A program made the translations under genes and the position numbers. From the NCBI RefSeq assembly GCF_001425045.1, contig NZ_LMDJ01000033.1, forward strand, positions 126,463 to 190,462: a DNA stretch of 64,000 bases. Reading direction: 5' to 3'. This DNA comes from Massilia sp. Root351 (GTDB lineage Bacteria > Pseudomonadota > Gammaproteobacteria > Burkholderiales > Burkholderiaceae_D). Position 1 is the stretch's first letter, and each line of letters starts with the position of its first letter. Under the pieces are notes generated by a model. That model did no database searches and was not told the DNA's origin. It worked only from the letters and a program-made list of their open reading frames with translations. Below, in pieces: positions 1 to 7,859 of this stretch.

Positions 1-22
1 CCGATACTGCGAGGACTGCAAG

Positions 23-841
23 ATGAGCTTTAGCGACGAGACCCTGATGGCCTATGCGGACGGCGAGCTGGACGAGCCGGCGCGCACCGAGGTCGAGCGC
101 GCCATGCGCGGCGATCCGGCGCTGGCCGCGCGCGTGGCGCAGCATCAGGCCATGCGCTCGGACGTGTTCGCCGCGTTCGCGCCGATTGCCGACGAGCCGC
201 TGCCACCGGCGCTGCTGGCCACTGCCATGCCGGACAAGGTGAGCGACCTGGGGGCTGCGCGCGCAGCCCGCAGCCAGCCGCAGCGGCGCTGGGCATGGCA
301 GGAGTGGGGCGCGATTGCCGCTTCCTTGTCGGTGGGCGTGCTGGTGGGGAGCTTGGTGCTCGGCGGCGGCTCGGGTGCTGGCGCCAGTGCCGCGGCAAGG
401 CTGCTTGTCGCGCAGGACGCCGACGGGGCGGCGCTCGCGCATGGCCGCCTGGCTGCAGCGTTGTCCAATCAGTTGGCCAGCACCGGAGCAGGGCAGGCCG
501 CAGCTGCTGCCGCTGCCGCTGGTGTGGGTGCGCAAGCGGCCGGCAACGGCGCGCCGGGTGCGGATGGCGGCGCCATCAGGATCGGCGTGACGTTCGCTGC
601 CACGGACGGCGCGCTGTGCCGCAGCTTCATCGCCGGCAGTGCGGCCGGCCTGGCCTGCCGCAGCGGCGACCAATGGAAGCTGGCCGTGCTGGCCGAAGCG
701 GAGCAGGGCGCCAGCGGCGACTACCGCCAGGCCGGCAGCGCCATGCCCCCCGCCGTGCTGGAGGCCATCGATGCCCGCATCGCCGGCCCCGCCCTGGACG
801 CGCAGGCGGAGAAGGCAGCTCAGCAGCGTGGCTGGCGCTAA
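23..841 (+). CDS. Anti-sigma factor, membrane anchored
   Basis: A 272-residue protein with the layout of an anti-sigma factor. A short acidic N-terminal helical region begins MSFSDETLMAYADGEL, a form typical of anti-sigma domains (zinc-finger-like, but without the HxxxCxxC motif). A single membrane segment follows at about residues 96-114, then an Ala/Gly-rich periplasmic part. It would hold an ECF sigma factor at the inner membrane. The partner sigma gene is probably just upstream, outside the window. GAGG at 11-14 is a suitable ribosome binding site for this ATG. Its TAA stop overlaps the TAG stop of the convergent histidine-kinase gene. Confident on the class; the signal sensed is unknown. 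Confidence 0.75.
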   Translation: MSFSDETLMAYADGELDEPARTEVERAMRGDPALAARVAQHQAMRSDVFAAFAPIADEPLPPALLATAMPDKVSDLGAARAARSQPQRRWAWQEWGAIAASLSVGVLVGSLVLGGGSGAGASAAARLLVAQDADGAALAHGRLAAALSNQLASTGAGQAAAAAAAAGVGAQAAGNGAPGADGGAIRIGVTFAATDGALCRSFIAGSAAGLACRSGDQWKLAVLAEAEQGASGDYRQAGSAMPPAVLEAIDARIAGPALDAQAEKAAQQRGWR

Positions 842-2292
842 GCCGGCTGCGCCAGCGGCAAGGTGATCACGAAGGCGCTGCGGCCCGTATGCAGCTTGGC
901 GCAGCGCGCCTCGCCGCCATGGCGTCGGGCGATCTGCCTTACCAGCGCCAAACCGAGCCCGGAACCCACGCTGTCGCGCGCGTTGCTGCTGCGGTAGAAG
1001 GGTTCGAATACCTTGTCGTACTCGCTTTGCTGAATGCCGGGGCCGGCGTCCTGCACCACGATTTCGGCGCACACGTCCTTGCCGGCGCCGCTGCGGCGCA
1101 GCTTGACCGTGGTGGGCGGCACGCCGTGGCGGCGCGCGTTGTCGAGCAGGTTGCGCAGCATGCGGCGCAGCAGGCGCGCATCGCCGCGCACGATCAGCGA
1201 TTCACCGTCCAGGTCTGCCTCGTCGTAGCGCGAGCATTCCTCGGCGGCCAGCGGCAGCAAGTCCAGCTCCTCGTTCTCGGTGCGCTCGCCCACCGCATCC
1301 AGGCGGCTGGCCAGCAGGATCTCGTCGATCAGCTGGTCCAGTTCCGCGATGTCCTGCTCCAGCCCGGCGCGCCGCTTCGGTTCCACGCTGTCCTTGCTCA
1401 GTTCCAGCGCCAGGCGGATGCGCGCCAGCGGCGTGCGCAGTTCGTGCGAGGCGTTGGCCAGCATGGTCTTGTGCGCGCCCACCAGCGCTTCGATCTGGTC
1501 GGCCGAGCGGTTGAAACTGGCCGCCAGCGCGGCCACCTCGTCGCTGCCCTTGACCTCCACCCGCGCCGACAGGTTGCCCGCGCCCAGCGATTCCACCCCT
1601 TTCTGCAAATGTTCCAGGCGCCGCGTCACGCGCCGCACCACTGGGTAGGCGGCGATGGCGATGATGATGGCCAGGCCGATCAGGATGGTGTGTAGCCGCA
1701 TGCGCGACGGCGCCTGGCGCAGCGGCGTATTGGAGACGATGTGGCGGCCGTCGTCCAGGTGCATCTGGAAGCGGCGCTGGCGCAGCGGACGGTCAATGTC
1801 CTCGTCGCCGCGCGCCCAGCGGCGGGCCTGGTCCAGCGGGCCGGCGCGCTGGGCCGCCTCTGCCTCGTGTGCGGCGCCGCCGCGGCGGTCGCCAGCATTG
1901 CCGTGCTCATTGCGCCTGCTGTCCGCGCCGCGCTGGCCGTCCTCACCGTGCTGGCGGGCCTCCATGCGCTCCATGCGTTCCATGCGCTGCTGGCGCAGCA
2001 TGCGCCGGTCCGGGCGTTCCAGCGGTTCGCCCACGTAGGCCAGCCGCTGCCAGTCCTTGCTGAACAGCGTGATGTCGGCGCGCAGGCCGCGCGTCATGCG
2101 CTCCAGCGCTGCCTGTTGCTGTTCGGGCGGCGCTTCGGCAGGGGGCAGCGCGTTGCGCAGCAGCGTGCCCAGGGTGCGGTCGGACAGCTCGACCGGCGCG
2201 CCGGCCCATTGCCACAGCAGCACCACGGCCAGGGTCAGCAGCGCCAGGCTGGCCAGCAGCGCGGCGTAGAAGCGGAAATACAGACGCGGCAT
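838..2292 (-). CDS. Sensor histidine kinase, CpxA/RstB-like
   Basis: A 484-residue membrane kinase that phosphorylates the OmpR-type regulator encoded just upstream. Order: TM1 (about 8-30), a periplasmic loop (about 31-200), TM2 (about 201-219), HAMP (about 220-272), then the H-box ASHELRTPLAR with His283, N-box NLLDNARRHG (about 381-390), G1 DAGPGI (415-420) and G2 GSGLGLAL (443-450). All catalytic motifs are intact. The ATG at 2292 overlaps the regulator's TGA by one base, so the pair is translationally coupled. The reading frame stays open far upstream of this ATG, but that part is antisense to the regulator and is not coding. Oddity: the periplasmic loop is rich in Arg, Met and His, with a RMERMERME run near residues 103-111. 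The divergent efflux operon suggests envelope or drug stress sensing. Confidence 0.88.
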   Translation of the reverse strand: MPRLYFRFYAALLASLALLTLAVVLLWQWAGAPVELSDRTLGTLLRNALPPAEAPPEQQQAALERMTRGLRADITLFSKDWQRLAYVGEPLERPDRRMLRQQRMERMERMEARQHGEDGQRGADSRRNEHGNAGDRRGGAAHEAEAAQRAGPLDQARRWARGDEDIDRPLRQRRFQMHLDDGRHIVSNTPLRQAPSRMRLHTILIGLAIIIAIAAYPVVRRVTRRLEHLQKGVESLGAGNLSARVEVKGSDEVAALAASFNRSADQIEALVGAHKTMLANASHELRTPLARIRLALELSKDSVEPKRRAGLEQDIAELDQLIDEILLASRLDAVGERTENEELDLLPLAAEECSRYDEADLDGESLIVRGDARLLRRMLRNLLDNARRHGVPPTTVKLRRSGAGKDVCAEIVVQDAGPGIQQSEYDKVFEPFYRSSNARDSVGSGLGLALVRQIARRHGGEARCAKLHTGRSAFVITLPLAQPA

Positions 2293-2984
2293 CAGTCCTG
2301 GTCCTTGGCGAACAGATAGCCCGCCCCGCGCACCGTGATGATGCGGCGCGGATGCTTGGGATCGTCCTCCACGGCGGCGCGGATGCGCGACATGTGCACG
2401 TCGATCGAGCGGTCGAACGCCTCGGCCTGGCCGCTGCTGGTGGCCTCCATCAGCGCCTCGCGCGACAGCACCCGGCCGGCGTTGCGCGCCAGCATCAGCA
2501 GCACGTCGAACTGGCACGCGGTCAGCTCGCAGGCCTTGCCGTCCAGCCGCGCGCCGTAAGCGCCCGGCTCGATTTCCAGGCGCCCGAAGCGCAGCACCTC
2601 GTTGGCCGCGCGCTGCGCCTCGCCGCCCCTGCGCAGCACCGCGCGCAGGCGCGCCAGCAGCTCGCGCGGCTCGAAGGGCTTGGGCAGGTAGTCGTCGGCG
2701 CCCAGCTCCAGGCCGATGATGCGGTCGATGGCGTCGCCGCGCGCGGTCAGCATCACCACCGGAATGTTGGAGGAGGCGCGCAGCGTGCGGCACACTTCCA
2801 GGCCGTCCATGTCGGGCAACATCAGGTCCAGGATCACGGCGTCGGCATGGTTGGCCGCCAGCCAGGCCAGCGCCGGCTTGGCGCGGGTGTGGGCGGTGAC
2901 CTCGAATTTGGCCGTGGTCAGGTATTCGGACAGCATCTCGCTCAGGCGCGGATCGTCCTCGATAATCAGGATATGTTCGCTCAT
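2292..2984 (-). CDS. OmpR-family response regulator, CpxR/RstA-like
   Basis: A 230-residue DNA-binding response regulator. The receiver domain (about 1-120) has the acidic pair Asp10/Asp11, phospho-acceptor Asp53 in VILDLMLPD and Lys in YLPKPFEP. The C-terminal winged helix (about 130-228) ends with the usual ITVRGAGYLF strand. It is the first gene of a two-gene operon with the kinase and is divergent from the RND efflux operon. The 250-bp gap carries tandem TTTGTA repeats 11 bp apart, the arrangement OmpR-family dimers bind, so it probably regulates itself and the pump. It could equally be named CpxR or RstA; I leave the symbol blank. Confidence 0.9.
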   Translation of the reverse strand: MSEHILIIEDDPRLSEMLSEYLTTAKFEVTAHTRAKPALAWLAANHADAVILDLMLPDMDGLEVCRTLRASSNIPVVMLTARGDAIDRIIGLELGADDYLPKPFEPRELLARLRAVLRRGGEAQRAANEVLRFGRLEIEPGAYGARLDGKACELTACQFDVLLMLARNAGRVLSREALMEATSSGQAEAFDRSIDVHMSRIRAAVEDDPKHPRRIITVRGAGYLFAKDQD

Positions 2985-3025
2985 GCCCCATTTTACGGAG
3001 CATGGCCGCCGCCGGTCACCACAAA

Positions 3026-3059
3026 TTTGTAGCAGCTTTGTATCGGGCAGCTACCCGAT
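3026..3059. promoter_or_regulatory. Tandem response-regulator box plus near-palindrome
   Basis: In the divergent gap between the regulator and the efflux operon, TTTGTA occurs at 3026-3031 and again at 3037-3042. The 11-bp period is one helical turn, the spacing used by OmpR/CpxR/RstA dimers. Directly after it ATCGGGCAGCTACCCGAT (3042-3059) is an 18-bp palindrome with one mismatched pair. Read on the minus strand the repeats lie about 40-60 bp before the regulator start, so autoregulation fits. The binding protein is inferred. Confidence 0.5.
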
Positions 3060-3234
3060 GTAACAGGCCGCCGCCCCGCCGTTGCAGGCACTCTGGCTTG
3101 CATGATGGAAACTGCCTGCGGCGGGGGGCGTAATTGTTTCAAACCGACACGTAGCCGAAATTCCATTGTGCTAGAGTCGGTTCATCTCCCGGCGCGTACT
3201 GGGCGCGCCACGCCTAAGAACAAGGACAATAGCG

Positions 3235-4698
3235 ATGACCTCGCCCACACCACCCACACCACCCACACCACCCTCGAAGACCCTTCCCGCCACGCCCAGG
3301 CGCAGCCGGCGCGCGCAAATTATCGGCGGCCTGCTGGCGCTTGCCGCCATGGCCGGCCTGGGCGGCCTGGCCTGGCATCTGACCCACCCGGCCGCCGGCC
3401 AGGGCGCGCAAGCGGGCGCCCAGGGCGGCCCCGGAGGTCCGGGCGGCCCGGGCGGTCCCGGCGGCGGGGGCGGGCGGCGCGGCGGCGCGGCTACCACGGT
3501 GGGCGTGGCGACCGCCGACAAGGCCGACATCCCGGTGGTGCTGGATGCCCTGGGCACCGTCACGGCGGCGGCCACCACCACGGTGCGGCCGCAGGTATCC
3601 GGCATCCTGCAGAAGGTGCTGTTCAAGGAGGGGCAGATGGTCAAGGCCGGCCAGGTGCTGGCCCAGATCGACCCGCGCCAGTTCGAACTGGCGCTGATGC
3701 AGGCCAGCGGCCAGCGCCAGCGCGACGAGGCCCAGCTGGAAAACGCCAGGCTGACGCTGGAGCGCTACCGCACCTTGCTGGCGCAGGACTCGATCGCGCG
3801 CCAGGACGTCGATACCCAGGCCGCGCAAGTCAAGCAGCTGGAGGGCACCGTCATGACCGACCGCGCCAACGAGGGCGTGGCGCGCCTGAACCTGGGCTAC
3901 ACCAAGGTGGTGGCGCCGATCAGCGGGCGGGTCGGCCTGCGGGTGGTCGATATCGGCAACCTGGTCAGCTCGGGCGACGCGGCCGGCATCGCCGTCATCA
4001 CGCAGCTCTCGCCGATCGACGTGGAATTCTCGGTGCCGCAGGACCAGGGGCCGATGGTGATGGAGGGCGTGAGCGCCGGCGCGCCGCTGCCGGCGCTGGC
4101 GCTGGACCGCACCCGCGCCGTGACGCTGGACGACGGCCGCTTCTATGCGCTGGACAACCAGGTCGACACGCAGACCGGCACCATCAAGGCCAAGGCACGC
4201 TTCGCCAACGCCAGGAACACGCTGTTCCCCAGCCAGTTCGTCAACGTGCGGCTGGAGCTGCGCACCATCAAGGATGCCGTGATGGTGCCGGTGACGGCGC
4301 TGCGCCATGGCAGCAAGGGCGATTTCGTCTATGTGCTGAACGGCGACAAGACGGTCAGCACGCGTCCCGTCACGCGCGGGCAGGCCACGGTGGACAAGGT
4401 GGAGATCCGCAGCGGCCTGAAGGCGGGCGAGCAGGTCATTACCGAAGGCGCGGACCGCCTGAAGGACGGCGCCAAGGTCACGCTGCCGGGCGACAAGCCG
4501 GGCGCGGGCGCAGGCGGCGGCCGGCGCGGCAGGCGTGAAGGGCAGGGCGGCGCTGCGCCTGCACCGGCCGGCGCCGAGGGGGCAGCGCCTGCCGGCGCCG
4601 GCGCGCCGCATGGCGAACACCGCCGCCGCGACTGGTCCGCCCCCGGCGGTACGCCGGCGCCGGCGGCGCCGTCCGCAACGCCGAAGCCGACGCCATGA
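3235..4698 (+). CDS. mdtA: RND efflux membrane fusion protein, MdtA-like
   Basis: A 487-residue periplasmic adaptor that joins the RND pumps encoded downstream to the outer-membrane factor. The N-terminus is a short PTPP repeat (residues 4-13) followed by an inner-membrane anchor (about 28-47) and a flexible Gly/Pro-rich linker (about 63-84, GGPGGPGG). Then come the biotinyl-lipoyl half motifs around TVRPQVSGILQKVLFKEG, a coiled-coil hairpin (about 150-205) and the beta-barrel/MP domains. The C-terminal tail (about 420-487) is Ala/Gly/Pro-rich and probably disordered. AAGGA lies suitably before the ATG. The stop overlaps the next gene by ATGA. Expected regulator: the divergent two-component system. 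Confidence 0.9.
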   Translation: MTSPTPPTPPTPPSKTLPATPRRSRRAQIIGGLLALAAMAGLGGLAWHLTHPAAGQGAQAGAQGGPGGPGGPGGPGGGGGRRGGAATTVGVATADKADIPVVLDALGTVTAAATTTVRPQVSGILQKVLFKEGQMVKAGQVLAQIDPRQFELALMQASGQRQRDEAQLENARLTLERYRTLLAQDSIARQDVDTQAAQVKQLEGTVMTDRANEGVARLNLGYTKVVAPISGRVGLRVVDIGNLVSSGDAAGIAVITQLSPIDVEFSVPQDQGPMVMEGVSAGAPLPALALDRTRAVTLDDGRFYALDNQVDTQTGTIKAKARFANARNTLFPSQFVNVRLELRTIKDAVMVPVTALRHGSKGDFVYVLNGDKTVSTRPVTRGQATVDKVEIRSGLKAGEQVITEGADRLKDGAKVTLPGDKPGAGAGGGRRGRREGQGGAAPAPAGAEGAAPAGAGAPHGEHRRRDWSAPGGTPAPAAPSATPKPTP

Positions 4699-7600
4699 GC
4701 CCGTCGCGCCCCTTCATCCAGCGGCCGGTGGCGACGTCGCTGCTGATGCTGGCCATCGTGCTGGCGGGCCTGGTCGGCTTCAAGTTCCTGCCGCTGTCGG
4801 CGCTGCCGCAAGTCGATTTCCCCACCATCCAGGTGCAGACGCTGTACCCCGGCGCCAGCCCGGAAGTGATGGGCCAGACCGTCACCGCGCCGCTGGAGCG
4901 CCAGTTCGGCCAGATGTCCGGCCTGCAGCGCATGAGCTCCACCAGCGCCGCCGGCGTCTCCATCATCACGCTGCAGTTCGGCCTGGGCCAGACGCTGGAC
5001 GTGGCCGAGCAGGAAGTGCAGGCCGCCATCAACGCCGGCGGCTCGCTGCTGCCCACCGACCTGCCGGCGCCGCCGGTGTACGCCAAGGTGAACCCGGCCG
5101 ACGCCCCCGTGCTGACGCTGGCCATCACCGCCGACACCATGCCGCTGACGGAAGTGCAGAATATCGTCAACACCCGTTTGGCGCTGAAGATCAGCCAGGT
5201 CTCCGGGGTCGGCCTGGTGTCGCTGAGCGGCGGCCAGCGCCCGGCCGTGCGGATCCAGGCCGACACCCAGGCGCTGGCGTCCTACGGCCTCGGGCTGGAC
5301 ACGCTGCGCACCGCCATCACGTCCTCCAACGCCAACAGCGCCAAGGGCAGCTTCGACGGCCCCACGCGCTCGTTCACCATCAACGCCAACGACCAGCTGG
5401 TGACGGCCGAGGACTACAAGAACCTGATCGTGGCCTACCGCAACGAGGCGCCGGTGCGCCTGTCCGAAGTGGCGCGCGTGGTCGACAGCGCGGAAAACGT
5501 CAAACTGGGCGCCTGGTCCGGCCACACCGGGGCGCTGACCCCCGCCATCATCCTGAACGTGCAGCGCCAGCCCGGCGCCAACGTCATCGCCACCGTGGAC
5601 GCCATCAAGGAACGCCTGCCGGAGCTGCAGGCCGGCCTGCCCGGCGCGCTGAAGGTGGAAGTGCTGAGCGACCGCACCACCGGCATCCGCGCCTCCGTCA
5701 AGCACGTTGAGTTCGAACTGGTGCTGGCGGTGCTGCTGGTGGTGCTGGTGATCTTCTTCTTCCTGCACAGCGTGCGCGCCACCGTCATTGCCAGCCTGGC
5801 CGTGCCGATCTCGCTGATCGGCACCTTCGGCGTGATGTATTTGCTGGGTTACAGCCTGAACAACCTGAGCCTGATGTCGCTCACCATCGCCACCGGCTTC
5901 GTGGTGGACGACGCCATCGTCATGATCGAGAACATTGCGCGCTACATCGAGGAAGGCGAAACGCCGATGGCCGCCGCCATCAAGGGCGCCACCCAGATCG
6001 GCTTTACCATCATCTCGCTGACGGTGTCGCTGATCGCGGTGCTGATCCCGCTGCTGTTCATGGGCGACGTGGTGGGCCGGCTGTTCCGCGAATTCGCCGT
6101 CACGCTGGCCATCACCATCCTGATTTCAGGCGTGGTGTCGCTGACCCTGGTGCCGATGATGTCGGCGCGCTGGCTCACCAGCCACCGGGACGACGCGCCG
6201 GATTCCTTCGGCGGCCGCGTGCAGCGCTTCTTCGACAAGGTGATCGCCCGCTACGACAACTCGCTGCAATGGGTGCTGCGCCGCCAAGGCCTGACCCTGC
6301 TGGTGGCGCTGGGTACGCTGCTGTTGACGGTGGTGCTCTACATCTTCATCCCCAAAGGATTGTTCCCGACCCAGGACACCGGCCAGCTGCAGGCCCGCAT
6401 CGAGACCGCGCAAGCGGTGTCCTACAGCCGCATGGCCGAGCTGCAGCAGGCCGCCGCCCGGGCCATCATGGAAGATCCGGACGTGGCCACCCTCAGTTCC
6501 GTGGTGGGCGTGGACGCGGCCAACAACACCATGCTGCACACCGGCCGCATGCTGATCAACCTGAAGGACAAGCGCGGCCACCAGAACGAGATCATGGAGC
6601 GCCTGCGCAAGCGCGTGGCGGCCGTGGCCGGCGTCACCGTCTATCTGCAGCCCACGCAGGACCTGACCATCGACGCCGAATCCGGTCCGACGCAGTACCG
6701 CGTGTCGCTGGAAGGCGCCGACACGGCCACCGTCACCGAGTGGGCCGGCAAGCTGGCCGCACAGATGCAGAAGCACGAGCAGCTGCGCAACGTGGTGTCG
6801 GACGCCGGTGCCACCGGCGTGGCGGCGCAAGTGACCATCGACCGCGACAGCGCCTCGCGCCTGTCCATCACCGCCGCCGCCATTGACGACGCGCTCTACA
6901 GCGCCTTCGGCCAGCGCATCGTCTCCACCATTTTCACCGAGACCAACCAGTACCGCGTGATCCTGGAGGCGCAACCGGGCACCCTGACCACGGCCGAGTC
7001 GCTGGGCAACCTGCACCTGAAGACCGGCTCCGGCAAGCCCACGCCGCTGTCGGCGGTGGCCACCATCACGGAAAAGCCGGCGCCGCTGCAGATTACCCAC
7101 GTGGCGCAGTACCCGGCCACCACCCTGGGTTTCGATACCGCGCCCGGGGTGTCGCTGGGACGTTCGGTGGAAGCGGTGCGTGCGGCGGCCGAGGAGATCA
7201 AGCTGCCGCCGTCGGTCACCATGACCTTCCTGGGCGCGGCGGGCGCCTACCAGGCCTCGCTGTCGAACCAGCTGTGGCTGATCCTGGCGGCCGTGATCTG
7301 CGTCTACATTGTGCTGGGCGTGCTGTACGAGAGCTACATCCATCCGCTGACCATCCTGTCCACCTTGCCGTCGGCCGGCGTGGGCGCCTTGCTGGCGCTG
7401 ATGGTGAGCGGCCAGGACCTGGGCGTGATCGGCATCATCGGCATCATCCTGCTGATCGGCATCGTCAAGAAGAACGCCATCATGATGATCGACTTCGCCA
7501 TCGAGGCCGAGCGGGGCGACGGCGTCAACCCAGGCAAATCGCCGCAGGAAGCCATCCACCAGGCCGCGCTGCTGCGCTTCCGCCCCATCCTGATGACCAC

Positions 7601-7859
7601 CCTGGCCGCGCTGTTCGCCGCCGTGCCGCTGATGCTGGGCTTCGGCGAAGGCGCCGAGCTGCGCCGCCCGCTGGGCCTGTCCATCTTCGGTGGCCTGATC
7701 GTCAGCCAGGTGCTGACCTTGTACACCACGCCGGTGATCTACCTGGGCTTCGACCGCCTGGCGCAGCGCTGGCGCGGCAGGACAGGCACAGGCGGCGGGC
7801 AGGGCGCTGGCGCAGGCAATGCGCCGCCGCGTGCCGTGCCGCCGGGGGCGCAGCCGTGA
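4695..7859 (+). CDS. mdtB: RND multidrug efflux pump, MdtB-like
   Basis: A 1054-residue inner-membrane proton/drug antiporter of the HAE1 class, the expected family length. TM1 follows SRPFIQRPVATSLLMLA. Two large periplasmic loops lie between TM1-2 and TM7-8. The proton relay Asp pair is in GFVVDDAIVMIEN (TM4) and the conserved Lys in GIVKKNAIMMID (TM10). Two RND genes in tandem, with this adaptor upstream, match the MdtB-MdtC heteromultimer plan. ATGA overlap with the adaptor and GTGA overlap with the second pump imply coupled translation. The C-terminus is Gly-rich. Substrates cannot be read from sequence. Confidence 0.92.
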   Translation: MSPSRPFIQRPVATSLLMLAIVLAGLVGFKFLPLSALPQVDFPTIQVQTLYPGASPEVMGQTVTAPLERQFGQMSGLQRMSSTSAAGVSIITLQFGLGQTLDVAEQEVQAAINAGGSLLPTDLPAPPVYAKVNPADAPVLTLAITADTMPLTEVQNIVNTRLALKISQVSGVGLVSLSGGQRPAVRIQADTQALASYGLGLDTLRTAITSSNANSAKGSFDGPTRSFTINANDQLVTAEDYKNLIVAYRNEAPVRLSEVARVVDSAENVKLGAWSGHTGALTPAIILNVQRQPGANVIATVDAIKERLPELQAGLPGALKVEVLSDRTTGIRASVKHVEFELVLAVLLVVLVIFFFLHSVRATVIASLAVPISLIGTFGVMYLLGYSLNNLSLMSLTIATGFVVDDAIVMIENIARYIEEGETPMAAAIKGATQIGFTIISLTVSLIAVLIPLLFMGDVVGRLFREFAVTLAITILISGVVSLTLVPMMSARWLTSHRDDAPDSFGGRVQRFFDKVIARYDNSLQWVLRRQGLTLLVALGTLLLTVVLYIFIPKGLFPTQDTGQLQARIETAQAVSYSRMAELQQAAARAIMEDPDVATLSSVVGVDAANNTMLHTGRMLINLKDKRGHQNEIMERLRKRVAAVAGVTVYLQPTQDLTIDAESGPTQYRVSLEGADTATVTEWAGKLAAQMQKHEQLRNVVSDAGATGVAAQVTIDRDSASRLSITAAAIDDALYSAFGQRIVSTIFTETNQYRVILEAQPGTLTTAESLGNLHLKTGSGKPTPLSAVATITEKPAPLQITHVAQYPATTLGFDTAPGVSLGRSVEAVRAAAEEIKLPPSVTMTFLGAAGAYQASLSNQLWLILAAVICVYIVLGVLYESYIHPLTILSTLPSAGVGALLALMVSGQDLGVIGIIGIILLIGIVKKNAIMMIDFAIEAERGDGVNPGKSPQEAIHQAALLRFRPILMTTLAALFAAVPLMLGFGEGAELRRPLGLSIFGGLIVSQVLTLYTTPVIYLGFDRLAQRWRGRTGTGGGQGAGAGNAPPRAVPPGAQP

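Noticed and set aside
3240..3275. CACACCACC tandem repeat at the start of the fusion protein
   Set aside because: It encodes a PTPP repeat before the membrane anchor; short coding repeat only, though length variation between strains is possible.
3102..4538. A 478-codon plus-strand frame overlapping the membrane fusion protein in another frame
   Set aside because: Arg/Gly/Ala-only composition; the real protein is in the frame starting at 3235.
6126..7559. A 477-codon minus-strand frame inside the first RND pump
   Set aside because: Same composition bias and no recognisable domain; antisense to conserved coding sequence.
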